Origin: Thermotoga sp. Ku-13t | Lineage (GTDB): Bacteria; Thermotogota; Thermotogae; Thermotogales; DSM-5069 | Reading direction: 5' to 3' | Length of the DNA: 64,000 nucleotides | NCBI RefSeq assembly: GCF_011057685.1 | Contig: NZ_LNFY01000001.1 | Coordinates: forward strand, 868,001-932,000 | In this document: in pieces, positions 1 to 8,741 of the stretch | Layout: each line of letters begins with the position of its first letter | Position numbering within the stretch: position 1 is the stretch's first letter | The notes under the pieces: model-generated | The model's database searches: none | Told to the model about the DNA's origin: nothing | The model's input: the letters and a program-made list of their open reading frames with translations, nothing else | Program-made: the position numbers and the translations under genes

Positions 1-451
1 CAAAACCCTGTTCGTCTACAGAATAACCTTCTTCGAAGCGAACTGGCTCACCGTTTTCATCGAGCAATCTAAAACCATCCGTGTTAACAACAAAACCTTC
101 GGCGTCGAGCTTGAAATTACCCGCACGTGTGTAATAGACCTCGTTGTCTCTCTGAACGGCGAAATACCCTTTGCCCTCGATCGCAAGATCGAGAAAGTTT
201 CCTGTGTACTGAAGCGTGCCCTCCGTTGGATCGATGTAGACTCTGTCCACAACGGAACTGTAGGGCAAACTGCCTATGGGGGTTCTCCTGTCCAGAGACG
301 AATAAATGTGGCGCTCCTGGTAAGCGCTGAAGGTGGGAATATCTTTCTTGTAACCAACTGTATCCACGTTTGCCAGGTTGTTCGCTGTGGAATCGAGTTT
401 GAACCAATCGTTCAACATGCCCATCGCGGCGGTGTAAATGCCCCTTACCAT
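1..451 (-). CDS. Flagellar basal-body rod/hook protein (FlgF/FlgG family), 3' part cut off by window edge
   Basis: The first 150 codons of a flagellar rod or hook-basal-body protein are visible; the rest lies beyond position 1. The protein begins MVRGIYTAAMGMLND and carries the family's N-terminal rod signature, LDSTANNLANVDTVGYKK. The segment FLDLAIEGKGYFAVQ, which follows about 60 residues later, is the conserved FlgG/FlgF core. The product would form part of the axial rod that crosses the cell envelope. The ATG is at 449-451. Its ribosome binding site GAGGTGA overlaps the end of mreB, which stops only four bases upstream, so the two genes are probably co-transcribed. FlgF and FlgG cannot be separated from this fragment. 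Confidence 0.88.
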   Translation of the reverse strand, partial: MVRGIYTAAMGMLNDWFKLDSTANNLANVDTVGYKKDIPTFSAYQERHIYSSLDRRTPIGSLPYSSVVDRVYIDPTEGTLQYTGNFLDLAIEGKGYFAVQRDNEVYYTRAGNFKLDAEGFVVNTDGFRLLDENGEPVRFEEGYSVDEQGF

Positions 452-455
452 CCGA

Positions 456-1466
456 TCACCTCGTGTAAGATACCGCGACGGCCTTCAGGAGATTCGTATC
501 TTCCAGAAGAATGCCAGTGCCTCTGGCGACACACGTGATTGGGTCTTCCGCAATGATGACTTTCACTCCGAGCTCTTCGCTCATCACCAGGTCTAAACCC
601 CTCAGGAGTGCTCCACCACCCGTCAGAATGATTCCACGCTCGATGATGTCTGCCGCGAGCTCCGGTGGCGTCTTTTCGAGTACCATCTTGATCCTTCCGA
701 TGAGCATTTCCACAAGGGGTTTCAACGTCTCCAGAACATCATCACTAGTGATCACGTCTGTTCTGGGCAAGCCCGTCACGGCATCCCTTCCTCTGATCTC
801 CATTTCATACGTTTCTAAGCTCGGGTGGACTTTTCCTATTTTTATCTTGACCTGTTCCGCTGTGGTCTCGCCTATCACCAGGCCATGTTTTCTTCGCACG
901 AATCTGACGATAGCCTCGTCCATCGCGTTACCTGCGAGTTTTATAGAGTCTCCGACGACGACGCCACCAAGGCTTATGACAGCTATGTCTGTTGTGCCAC
1001 CACCGATGTCAACGATCATGCTCCCTTCCGATTTTGTTACATCGATACCAGCACCTATCGCCGCAGCAATGGGCTCCGTCACAACATGTACCTGTCTCGC
1101 GCCGGCGTTGAGGGCTGCCTCAAACACCGCTCTGCGTTCGACACTCGTGGCTTTCGTGGGAATACCTATGACGAGCTCGGGTTTGAAGAAGAGGGATTTC
1201 CTCATGGTCCTGTTTATGAACTCTTTTATCACTGCCTCTATCACTTTGTAATCCGCGATCACACCGTCTTTCATAGGTTTGACTGCCCTGTACGATTCCG
1301 GCGTCTTACCGAGCATCTTCTTGGCTTCTTCACCAATGGCCACGATCTCGCCTGTCTTCTCGGATATGGCAACCACCGACGGTTCGAATATGACTATGCC
1401 TTTTCCTCGCTGATAAACTATGAAGCTGGCGGTACCCAGATCTATGCCTAAGTCACCTTTGGGCAA
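456..1466 (-). CDS. mreB: Rod shape-determining protein MreB
   Basis: Actin-like ATPase of 336 residues that forms membrane-associated filaments and guides lateral cell-wall synthesis. The N-terminal phosphate 1 loop is GIDLGTASFIVY, the phosphate 2 region is IVDIGGGTTDIAVIS, and the C-terminal adenosine motif is IILTGGGALLRGLD. All are in the expected order, and the length is normal for MreB. The start is a TTG at 1466, preceded by GGAGGTG with a six-base gap. It lies 31 bases downstream of tRNA-Arg and four bases upstream of a flagellar gene, so it is probably read from a transcript that begins in the recJ region. Confidence 0.97.
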   Translation of the reverse strand: MPKGDLGIDLGTASFIVYQRGKGIVIFEPSVVAISEKTGEIVAIGEEAKKMLGKTPESYRAVKPMKDGVIADYKVIEAVIKEFINRTMRKSLFFKPELVIGIPTKATSVERRAVFEAALNAGARQVHVVTEPIAAAIGAGIDVTKSEGSMIVDIGGGTTDIAVISLGGVVVGDSIKLAGNAMDEAIVRFVRRKHGLVIGETTAEQVKIKIGKVHPSLETYEMEIRGRDAVTGLPRTDVITSDDVLETLKPLVEMLIGRIKMVLEKTPPELAADIIERGIILTGGGALLRGLDLVMSEELGVKVIIAEDPITCVARGTGILLEDTNLLKAVAVSYTR

Positions 1467-1497
1467 AGGTCACACCTCCCGTGTCGTGAAGAAAATC

Positions 1498-1574
1498 TGG
1501 CGTGCCTGGCGGGAGTCGAACCCGCAACCTCTGGATCCGGAGTCCAGCGCTCTATCCATTTGAGCTACAGGCAC
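1498..1574 (-). tRNA. tRNA-Arg, anticodon CCG, CCA encoded
   Basis: A full cloverleaf can be drawn on the minus strand. The acceptor stem is GTGCCTG/CAGGCAC and the D stem is GCTC/GAGC. The anticodon stem CTGGA/TCCAG encloses the loop CTCCGGA, which gives anticodon CCG and reads CGG. The T stem is GCGGG/CCCGC with loop TTCGACT. The discriminator base G is followed by an encoded CCA at 1498-1500. Its 5' end overlaps the last ten bases of the ruvX-like coding sequence, including that gene's stop codon. No promoter of its own is evident, so it is probably released from the ruvX transcript by RNase P. Confidence 0.97.
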
Positions 1575-2203
1575 ACCACTCTGCCTCCAGGCCTCAGAAA
1601 CTTTTCGTGATCAAAACCTTTCCTCGTCACAATGATATCAAAAGGCGCAAATTCTTCCAAGAACCGTTCGTCTTTCTCCACATGACAACCTCTTTTATGA
1701 AACAGATAAGCGTAGTAGGGTTCTTCCTGGAGCACGACGCAATCAGCTCGGCACAGTCTCACGTCCGAAATGTGTGCGATGAGCAATCTACCAGGATGCT
1801 TTTTCACTTCTTCAACGATCGGATCTGGCACCGGCTGTGGTTCCAGGATTTGGTATATGCCCCCACCCTGCGCGATGAACCTTTCAAATATCTCAGCGGC
1901 GCTCAGACCATCCACGTTTTTCCTGCCCTGAAACATTTTGCTCGACAATCGTTCATCCACCATGAACACTTCTTTGTGAAGTTTCTTCCTTATCTTCTCG
2001 GCGAAGGCAACGCACTCGAAGGTCTGCTGAGAGTATCTACCACTCATCGAAAAAGCGATGCCGACCACAACTGTTGAAACTTCCAGTTTGAGCAAAAGCT
2101 CAAAGATTCTCGATCTTTCTACGGTAAAGATCTCCGATGGGACGTTTTCTCCTATGGCGACGCCACACCTTTTTGCTCCATAATCTATGGCGACGATGCT
2201 CAT
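1565..2203 (-). CDS. ruvX: RuvX/YqgF-family Holliday junction resolvase-like nuclease with C-terminal extension
   Basis: The first 130 residues or so are the YqgF RNase H-like fold. They contain the catalytic IDYGAKRCGVAIG strand, the VDERLSSKM strand and the later acidic residue in NVDGLSAAEIFE. The family acts in pre-16S rRNA 5' maturation or DNA junction processing. At 212 residues the protein is about 75 longer than the usual form. The extra C-terminal part, which begins near residue 125 and includes LIAHISDVRLCRADC, matches nothing I recognise. The ATG at 2203 overlaps the recJ stop as ATGA. The TAG stop lies inside tRNA-Arg, so 5' maturation of the tRNA would remove the stop codon from this message. 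Confidence 0.85.
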   Translation of the reverse strand: MSIVAIDYGAKRCGVAIGENVPSEIFTVERSRIFELLLKLEVSTVVVGIAFSMSGRYSQQTFECVAFAEKIRKKLHKEVFMVDERLSSKMFQGRKNVDGLSAAEIFERFIAQGGGIYQILEPQPVPDPIVEEVKKHPGRLLIAHISDVRLCRADCVVLQEEPYYAYLFHKRGCHVEKDERFLEEFAPFDIIVTRKGFDHEKFLRPGGRVVCL

Positions 2204-5127
2204 ATCACCAGCCTCGGGTTCGAAAGGGCTTTGTAGATACCCTTGGCCCTCTGCAGAAGGAAAGGTTCAACGAATTTCCCAAAGTACTGTTTTTCGAACT
2301 TACCTTCGCTGATCCTCAACGAATTTCTGTTCGTACTCACACCGGACAGATCCAGTCTTCCATCCTGCTGCCTCGCACCGAGCTCTTCAAGCACGCGAAG
2401 GATTATTTTCGCGTAAGCAACGTTCCTCGCGTAACCTTTTCGCACCACGTAGTCCAGAAATTCCTTGACCTGCACCAAGTGACCAATCTCGTGCAGGATA
2501 TCGCTTATGATCTCGATTCTGGGGAACAACTCTTCTATCTCTGCCTTCCTTTTGAAAACATCTTCCTGCGTGAAGTTCAAACTCAGAATCTGAAACACAC
2601 CTTCAAAGGAAACCGCATCGAGCAATTCGAACAGCGTCAATGGACTGTCCGAGACGACGATTTGAGCTTCCTCTCCCAGCAGGCCGGGAACACCATCGGT
2701 GTTTGTGGAGCACAGTAAGAGCCCTGGCTTTTTCCGCCTCAACGCGGTCAGAACTGAAAGTTTCTGACCGGTCTTCATGGCGTGAGAGTAAACGAGCAAG
2801 CCCTGATTCGTGCTGAGTCGCTTTCTGCAGAACTCGATGAGATTTTTATCGTTCGAAAACAAAAAGCAGTTGATTTCATCTTGTACATCTTCAGGTCGAA
2901 CCAGAGAATCGAGCAGGCCGTACGCGGGTCTGCAGATCCTCTCGTAAGCCACGGAAAGGTTCAGAGCCATCGCAAGATCGTACAACCAGTCTGGTCGCTT
3001 AACACTAACTGCGAGGAATCGATCCGGCATTCGACTGATGATATCGAACAGAGCTAGAACCTCAGGTTCGCTTTTGAATTCGCCAAATACAGCGAGTTCA
3101 TTTATGACGAAGAATTCATACTCCCTCAGCAAACTGTCCAGGTTCGCGAGGAAGTAGCTGAGCGTGACGAACGCGTGGTTGTTTCTGCGTTCATGGTTCA
3201 GAGAGTTGAGATAATCCGGCGAATGCTCCAAGTATCTGAGCAACGTTCTGTAAAGTTGTGTGGAAAGAATATTGTTCAGCGAAATCACGGCGTACCTGCT
3301 TTTATTAGTGAATGTGAGGAGCCAGTAGAAAAAGGTGTTCCTCATCCTCAGATCGAAGACGAACAGGCTGGCACCTAACGTTTCGGGTAGGACCTGTTCC
3401 AGCTGGTTCAATCTGTGTCTGAGCTCCGGTTCCCGCAAACTGATATGTCCTGATGACAATCTTTTTTCGTTGATCTCAGCATCCACGATGTAGAGCGTTG
3501 GCATCTTTCCTCTGATTGTGAAAACAACGTCCATGGTGACAGGTTCGTACAAACCCGCATCGAAAAGGTGCCCCAGGCCAAAGCCAGTGGCCTCGAATCT
3601 CTTCCCGTTGGAACTTATCGTCAGTCTGACGTTCGATTGGTTCTGACCGAAGAGCTTTGCCGCCTCTATCCTGACGCCTTCGCACAGAAACAACGGCTCT
3701 GGATTTCCATGGCCAAAGGGTTCAAGCTTCTGAAGTTCAGCGATGAAATTATTGTCTATATCTTCCAGTTTCAAAACCGCGTCCACTTCGAGGCCCGCAG
3801 TTTGATCTTCCCGAGGAACTTCATAACTCTTCAGAGCTTCCACGAAGCGATCGACCGATTCGGCTGCCAAACTGAAACCGACTGCGAGAGGGTGGCCACC
3901 AAACTCCTCGAAATAGTGCAGGAACGGTTGCAGCAAATCCATCAGATTGACGCCCGCAACGCTTCGTGCTGAGGCTCGGGCACCCTCCAACCCTTCCGAT
4001 ATGACTATCACGGGTTTGTTGTATCGATGACACAGGCGCGCAGCAACTATTCCAATGACCCCAACGTGCCAGTCCCTTCCACGCACCACGATGATCGGAT
4101 ACTTGTCGAGTCCCCCACACTCGATCTGTTCCAGAGCGTTCTCGAAAATCTGCGATTCGATTTCCTGCCTGGTCGCGTTGTATTCGAACAAAAGATTGAT
4201 CAGTTTGGATGCGAGCATGTGATCGCGAGTTGTCAGCAGATCGAAAGCGTCGTGAGCCGCATCGAGCCTACCGGCGGCGTTTATCTTTGGAGCGACACGA
4301 AATCCGATGTCCCTGGAATCAGGTTCAGGTATCTGCAACCTTGAGAGCAACATAGCAAGGCCTGGACGATCGGTTCTCTTCATTCTTTCAAGGCCTTCCC
4401 TCACTATGAACCGGTTCTCATCGACCAGTTTCACCACGTCCGCTATCGTGCCAAGCGCCACAAGATCCAGGTACTGGAAGACATCTTCTTCGTTCAGAGA
4501 CAAACGCCCCGCGATGGCGCTTATCAGCTTGAACGCCACCCCGACGCCCGCGAGGTCCTTGAAAGGATATTCGTCGTCTTTTCTCTTCGGGTTGAGCACC
4601 GCATCCGCAGGTGGCAGGACGTCCGAAGATTCATGGTGATCCGTGATCACAACGTCGTAACCCATCCTCTTCGCAAGATGGACTGCTTCAATGGCCGTGA
4701 CACCGCAATCAACAGTGAGCAAAACCTTTGCTCCCTCGCCTCTGAAACTCTCCAGTGCCGCTGGTTGAAGGCCGTAACCTTCATCGATACGCCGCGGGAT
4801 GTAATGCATCACCCTCCAGCCGTGGCTCTGAAGGAATTCCCTGAGCACCGCGGCTCCGGTGATACCATCCACGTCGTAATCGCCGTAGACGAGAACCAAC
4901 TCGTCCTCGTCCCTGGCGCGCAGAAGTATATCAACCGCACGATCCATGTCCTTCAGAAGGAACGGATCGTGAAGATCCTGCTTGGACGGATTGAGGAACC
5001 TGATCGCCTTCTCTGGATCTTTGATTCCACGGTTTATAAGTAGCCTTGCCACGAGATCACTGACACCTAACTCTGCAACGAGCTTTTTTAACTCGTCCTG
5101 GTCTACCCGCTTCACTATCCACCTCAC
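2200..5127 (-). CDS. recJ: Single-stranded-DNA-specific exonuclease RecJ, long form
   Basis: 5'-3' exonuclease for single-stranded DNA, used in recombinational and mismatch repair. The DHH-superfamily motifs are clear: VYGDYDVDGITG near residue 80, TVDCGV, then VITDHHESSD. A DHHA1 domain follows, with GRDWHVGVIGIVAARL and the glycine-rich FGGHPLAVGFS, and then an OB-type region. The protein is 975 residues, against about 580 in E. coli. The extra part after about residue 570 has no motif I can name and may correspond to the long C-terminal region seen in some Gram-positive RecJ proteins. The start is GTG at 5127. Only weak ribosome-binding sequence precedes it, so the exact start is less certain than the identity. 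Confidence 0.95.
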   Translation of the reverse strand: MRWIVKRVDQDELKKLVAELGVSDLVARLLINRGIKDPEKAIRFLNPSKQDLHDPFLLKDMDRAVDILLRARDEDELVLVYGDYDVDGITGAAVLREFLQSHGWRVMHYIPRRIDEGYGLQPAALESFRGEGAKVLLTVDCGVTAIEAVHLAKRMGYDVVITDHHESSDVLPPADAVLNPKRKDDEYPFKDLAGVGVAFKLISAIAGRLSLNEEDVFQYLDLVALGTIADVVKLVDENRFIVREGLERMKRTDRPGLAMLLSRLQIPEPDSRDIGFRVAPKINAAGRLDAAHDAFDLLTTRDHMLASKLINLLFEYNATRQEIESQIFENALEQIECGGLDKYPIIVVRGRDWHVGVIGIVAARLCHRYNKPVIVISEGLEGARASARSVAGVNLMDLLQPFLHYFEEFGGHPLAVGFSLAAESVDRFVEALKSYEVPREDQTAGLEVDAVLKLEDIDNNFIAELQKLEPFGHGNPEPLFLCEGVRIEAAKLFGQNQSNVRLTISSNGKRFEATGFGLGHLFDAGLYEPVTMDVVFTIRGKMPTLYIVDAEINEKRLSSGHISLREPELRHRLNQLEQVLPETLGASLFVFDLRMRNTFFYWLLTFTNKSRYAVISLNNILSTQLYRTLLRYLEHSPDYLNSLNHERRNNHAFVTLSYFLANLDSLLREYEFFVINELAVFGEFKSEPEVLALFDIISRMPDRFLAVSVKRPDWLYDLAMALNLSVAYERICRPAYGLLDSLVRPEDVQDEINCFLFSNDKNLIEFCRKRLSTNQGLLVYSHAMKTGQKLSVLTALRRKKPGLLLCSTNTDGVPGLLGEEAQIVVSDSPLTLFELLDAVSFEGVFQILSLNFTQEDVFKRKAEIEELFPRIEIISDILHEIGHLVQVKEFLDYVVRKGYARNVAYAKIILRVLEELGARQQDGRLDLSGVSTNRNSLRISEGKFEKQYFGKFVEPFLLQRAKGIYKALSNPRLVI

Positions 5128-5228
5128 GTCGGTTCAACTGCCTTGCACAGTTTTTCGTTTCATTTTATTAAACCACAAAACCCCCGAAATGGTTCTGAAT
5201 GTTAGAATCTCGTCATGGAGGCATACAC

Positions 5229-6785
5229 ATGCATATAAAATTGATCGATGGGCACGATTGCATCGGGGGTAACAAGATACTGGTCACCTCGTCGAGAGGG
5301 GAGGGTTTTCTCCTCGATTTTGGGGTCAATTTCAAGAAGTGGACTCTCTATTTTGAAGAGTACTTGAAGCCCAGAACGGGCAGGATCCTGCACGATCTTC
5401 TCAAGCTCGAATTGATACCGAAACTGAACATCTACAGACCGGACCTCATGCCACCGCAGTTCGAGAGCGATGAACATGTCCGATTCGTTTTTTTGAGCCA
5501 CGCCCACACAGACCACTCTGGCTTGATCGGTCTTCTGAGCGAACAGATCCCTCTGATCATGACGAACGAGACTTTCGCGCTCCTGAGCGTTATGGACCAG
5601 TTGAAACCTTCCGTCTGGGAACAGCTGGCCATCAAGACGAGAGTCCCCGCCAATGAGGAACATGTCCGTTCCGACGTGCTCGTCAACAACAAAAAGAAGG
5701 AAAAGAAGAAGAGAAGGATCTGTACAGGCGATGTTTTGGAATCAGCAGATGGAGATTTCGAAACTGTATCGCTCGAACAATGCTGGCCAGGCTTTGTGAG
5801 GGTCTTACCCGTGTACCATTCGGTGCTCGGTGCGGCGGCACTGTGCGTGGAGGTCGACGACGCGCTGGTGGTTTACACGGGAGACCTGAGAATGAGTCCA
5901 ACGAAAGATGAAGAAGATTTCTGGCGTTTCGAACTCGGTGAGAAACGACTGGATCTTTCAAAGAGAACGGAAAGGTTCGTACAAGAGGTCAAACGTTACA
6001 GAGATTCACTCAAAAAGATCTTGATCCTGATCGTTGAAGGCACGAGACTCGGCAGGGTTGAAGAATCTGTCAGTGATGAACGAACCGTCTTCGAAAACGC
6101 GAGGGAACTCATTTCGAAAACCAACAGGCTCGTCATCGCAGATTTTCCCACCAAGCATCTCGAAAGATTGATGAGCTTTCTCAGGATCGCACAGATGTGC
6201 GACAGATTCCTCGTTCTAACTCCCAGGGACTACGCACTCTTGGAAAATATGGGGCGAATCGATCCAACCTGGCAACTGACAGAGCGCGAACTGAGTCACA
6301 TACGCATTTATCATGTCGCCAAGGTGGAATTCTCGAAACTGGAAAAGGACGCGGTAATGTTTGCAAAAACGGTCGGCTTACTCGTCTCACCAGGGGAGAT
6401 TAATCAAAAACCAGAAAATTTCATCATCGCGGCCGGATACTTCGATATGCCACAGATACTGGACATAGACGAAAGTGTTCTGAACGGTTCGGTGTACATT
6501 CACTCGACGAGCGAGGCTTACACGGAAGAGCAGCAGATGGATTATAGAAGGTTCAGGAACTGGTTGAACAGGTTCAACATCCAGCCATTCGGTCTAAGGT
6601 TCGATGATGATATCGTTTTTACGAAAGAGTTCCACGCCTCAGGACACCTTTCAGCACGTGATCTGGAATGGCTCATCGGGACACTGGAACCAGATTTCAT
6701 AATACCGGTGCACACGGAGGATAAATCCTGGTTCGTGAGCAGATGGGGTAACAAGGTCCTCACTCAGGAAGAAGTATACTTATGA
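5229..6785 (+). CDS. Metallo-beta-lactamase/beta-CASP family protein, RNase J-like
   Basis: A 518-residue metallo-hydrolase with the RNase J/CPSF layout. The first metal-binding motif is FLSHAHTDHSG (HxHxDH). Later ligands are the histidine in LPVYHSVLG and the aspartate in VVYTGDLRMSP. The beta-CASP part ends with the histidine in FHASGHLSARD and with IIPVHTEDKSW, which resembles the C-terminal histidine motif of RNase J. An RNA or nucleic-acid hydrolase is likely but the substrate is unproven. A lysine-rich insertion, NKKKEKKKRR, lies near residue 160. The start at 5229 is preferred over the upstream 5199 codon because GGAGG sits seven bases before it. It is divergent from recJ. Confidence 0.85.
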   Translation: MHIKLIDGHDCIGGNKILVTSSRGEGFLLDFGVNFKKWTLYFEEYLKPRTGRILHDLLKLELIPKLNIYRPDLMPPQFESDEHVRFVFLSHAHTDHSGLIGLLSEQIPLIMTNETFALLSVMDQLKPSVWEQLAIKTRVPANEEHVRSDVLVNNKKKEKKKRRICTGDVLESADGDFETVSLEQCWPGFVRVLPVYHSVLGAAALCVEVDDALVVYTGDLRMSPTKDEEDFWRFELGEKRLDLSKRTERFVQEVKRYRDSLKKILILIVEGTRLGRVEESVSDERTVFENARELISKTNRLVIADFPTKHLERLMSFLRIAQMCDRFLVLTPRDYALLENMGRIDPTWQLTERELSHIRIYHVAKVEFSKLEKDAVMFAKTVGLLVSPGEINQKPENFIIAAGYFDMPQILDIDESVLNGSVYIHSTSEAYTEEQQMDYRRFRNWLNRFNIQPFGLRFDDDIVFTKEFHASGHLSARDLEWLIGTLEPDFIIPVHTEDKSWFVSRWGNKVLTQEEVYL

Positions 6786-6845
6786 TTATTCAGATTTCAA
6801 CTTCTCGGTGTACAATCTAATGGAAAACGATTGGAGGTGAACGGA

Positions 6846-8729
6846 TTGAAGTTCTACATCACGACGCCGATATATTACGTCAATTCCGAACCACACGTGG
6901 GCAGTGCCTACACGACGATAATAGCCGACATAATCGCGCGTTACAAACGAATGATGGGTTACAAGGTCTTCTTTCTCACCGGCACTGATGAGCACGGCCA
7001 GAAGGTCTACCAGGCTGCCCGTGCAGCGGGGAAAGATCCACAGCAATTCTGTGATGAGCTTGCCGAAAAATTCGCACAGCTCTGGAAGAAACTGCAGATA
7101 AGCAACGACGGTTTCATAAGGACCACGGATCCCAAACACATGGAAGTGGTCCAGTACTTCGTCAAGAAAATGCTCGAGAACGGTGATGTGTACAAAGGCA
7201 CCTACGAAGGCTGGTACTGTGTACCCTGCGAAAGTTACTGGAGCGAAGATGAACTCGGCCCAAACCGCACATGTCCGAGCTGCGGCAGAGAGGTCAAGTT
7301 CATCAGGGAGGATAATTACTTCTTCAGACTCTCAAAGTATCGTGACGCACTCCTGGAACACTACAGGAAGCATCCAGAGTTCGTTCAACCAGACTTCAGA
7401 AGGAACGAAATGCTCAAGATACTGGAATCGGGGCTTAAGGATCTGAGTATAACCAGAACCACGTTCAGCTGGGGAGTACCGATGCCAAACGACCCGCAGC
7501 ACGTCATTTATGTATGGGTGGATGCACTCATAAACTACGTTTCCGCGATCGGTTATCCAACGGATCCAGAGAAGTTCAACGAGTTCTGGCCGGCCGACCT
7601 GCACTTGATAGGTAAGGAAATAAACAGATTCCACTCGATCATATGGCCCGCGATGTTGATGGCCGTCGGTCTTCCTCTGCCAAAGACGATTTTTGCTCAC
7701 GGCTGGCTCACCGTCGATGGTCAGAAGATTTCAAAGTCCCTCGGTAACGCTATAGATCCCAAATACTTCGTAGACAAATACGGTAACGACGTGCTCAGAT
7801 TCTACTTGGTCAGAGAGATCGTGTTCGGGAAAGATGGTGATTTCTCCGAAAAGGGCCTGGTGAACAGACTCAACTCCGACCTGGCCAACGATTACGGTAA
7901 CCTTCTGCACAGGACTCTCGCCATGATCGAAAAACACTTCGATTCACAAATGCCGGAACCTGGTTCGTTCGAAGATATAGACGAACAGTTCGTTCAACAG
8001 GTGCTCCAGAAGGTGGAGCAGTACCTGACCCGGATGGACAGCTATCAGCTCACGGATGCCGTCGAAACGGTCATGCAGGTACTCGCTTCCGCGAACAAGT
8101 ATTTCGACGAACGTAAACCATGGCTGCTGGCAAAGCAGGGTGAAACGCGAAAGCTGGCCACCGTGCTGTACAACGTGAGTGAGACGCTCAAAAAGGTGGC
8201 GATCATGTTCTACCCGGTCATGCCAAACTCCTCTCAGGAAGTACTCCGACGCCTAGGAGAGACAGAGCCGAGGGCAGAACACTTAAGAACGTGGCGCACC
8301 CTGAACGTTGGACAGAGGATCGTACACGCCGAGCCGCTCTTTCAAAAGGTCGAACCGAAGGCTGAACAGAAAATCACGCAGGAAACAGTTCCTCAAGGTG
8401 TACAGCTTCTGGACATAAACGAATTCAAGAGGGTAGATCTGAGGGTGGCGAAAGTCCTTTCGGCGGAAAGGATAAAGAGTTCCGAGAAACTGTTGAAGTT
8501 GCTCATAGACCTTGGAGAACTTGGAACCAGACAGATAGTTGCGGGGATCGCGAAGTACTATGAACCGGAACAACTCGTCGGCAAGTGCATCGTGGTCGTT
8601 GCGAACTTGAAACCCGCAAAACTCATGGGTGTGGAGTCTCAGGGTATGCTCCTTGCGGCACACGACGGTGACCATGTGAAGCTCGTCACGATAGACGGGG
8701 GAGCGACACCCGGTTCAAAGATCTCGTAG
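6846..8729 (+). CDS. metG: Methionyl-tRNA synthetase with C-terminal tRNA-binding domain
   Basis: Class I aminoacyl-tRNA synthetase that charges tRNA-Met. The HIGH-type motif is HVGSAY near the N terminus, and the KMSKS-type motif is KISKSLGNAID. A knuckle with two CxxC pairs (CVPCE and CPSCG) lies between them and probably binds zinc. The last 100 residues or so, from DINEFKRVDLRVAKV, form an EMAPII/Trbp111-like OB domain that binds tRNA. The start is taken as TTG at 6846, because GGAGGTG lies six bases upstream; the in-frame TTG at 6831 overlaps that site. A TACAAT -10-like sequence at 6811-6816 may give the gene its own promoter. Confidence 0.97.
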   Translation: MKFYITTPIYYVNSEPHVGSAYTTIIADIIARYKRMMGYKVFFLTGTDEHGQKVYQAARAAGKDPQQFCDELAEKFAQLWKKLQISNDGFIRTTDPKHMEVVQYFVKKMLENGDVYKGTYEGWYCVPCESYWSEDELGPNRTCPSCGREVKFIREDNYFFRLSKYRDALLEHYRKHPEFVQPDFRRNEMLKILESGLKDLSITRTTFSWGVPMPNDPQHVIYVWVDALINYVSAIGYPTDPEKFNEFWPADLHLIGKEINRFHSIIWPAMLMAVGLPLPKTIFAHGWLTVDGQKISKSLGNAIDPKYFVDKYGNDVLRFYLVREIVFGKDGDFSEKGLVNRLNSDLANDYGNLLHRTLAMIEKHFDSQMPEPGSFEDIDEQFVQQVLQKVEQYLTRMDSYQLTDAVETVMQVLASANKYFDERKPWLLAKQGETRKLATVLYNVSETLKKVAIMFYPVMPNSSQEVLRRLGETEPRAEHLRTWRTLNVGQRIVHAEPLFQKVEPKAEQKITQETVPQGVQLLDINEFKRVDLRVAKVLSAERIKSSEKLLKLLIDLGELGTRQIVAGIAKYYEPEQLVGKCIVVVANLKPAKLMGVESQGMLLAAHDGDHVKLVTIDGGATPGSKIS

Positions 8730-8741
8730 GAGGTAATGGGA

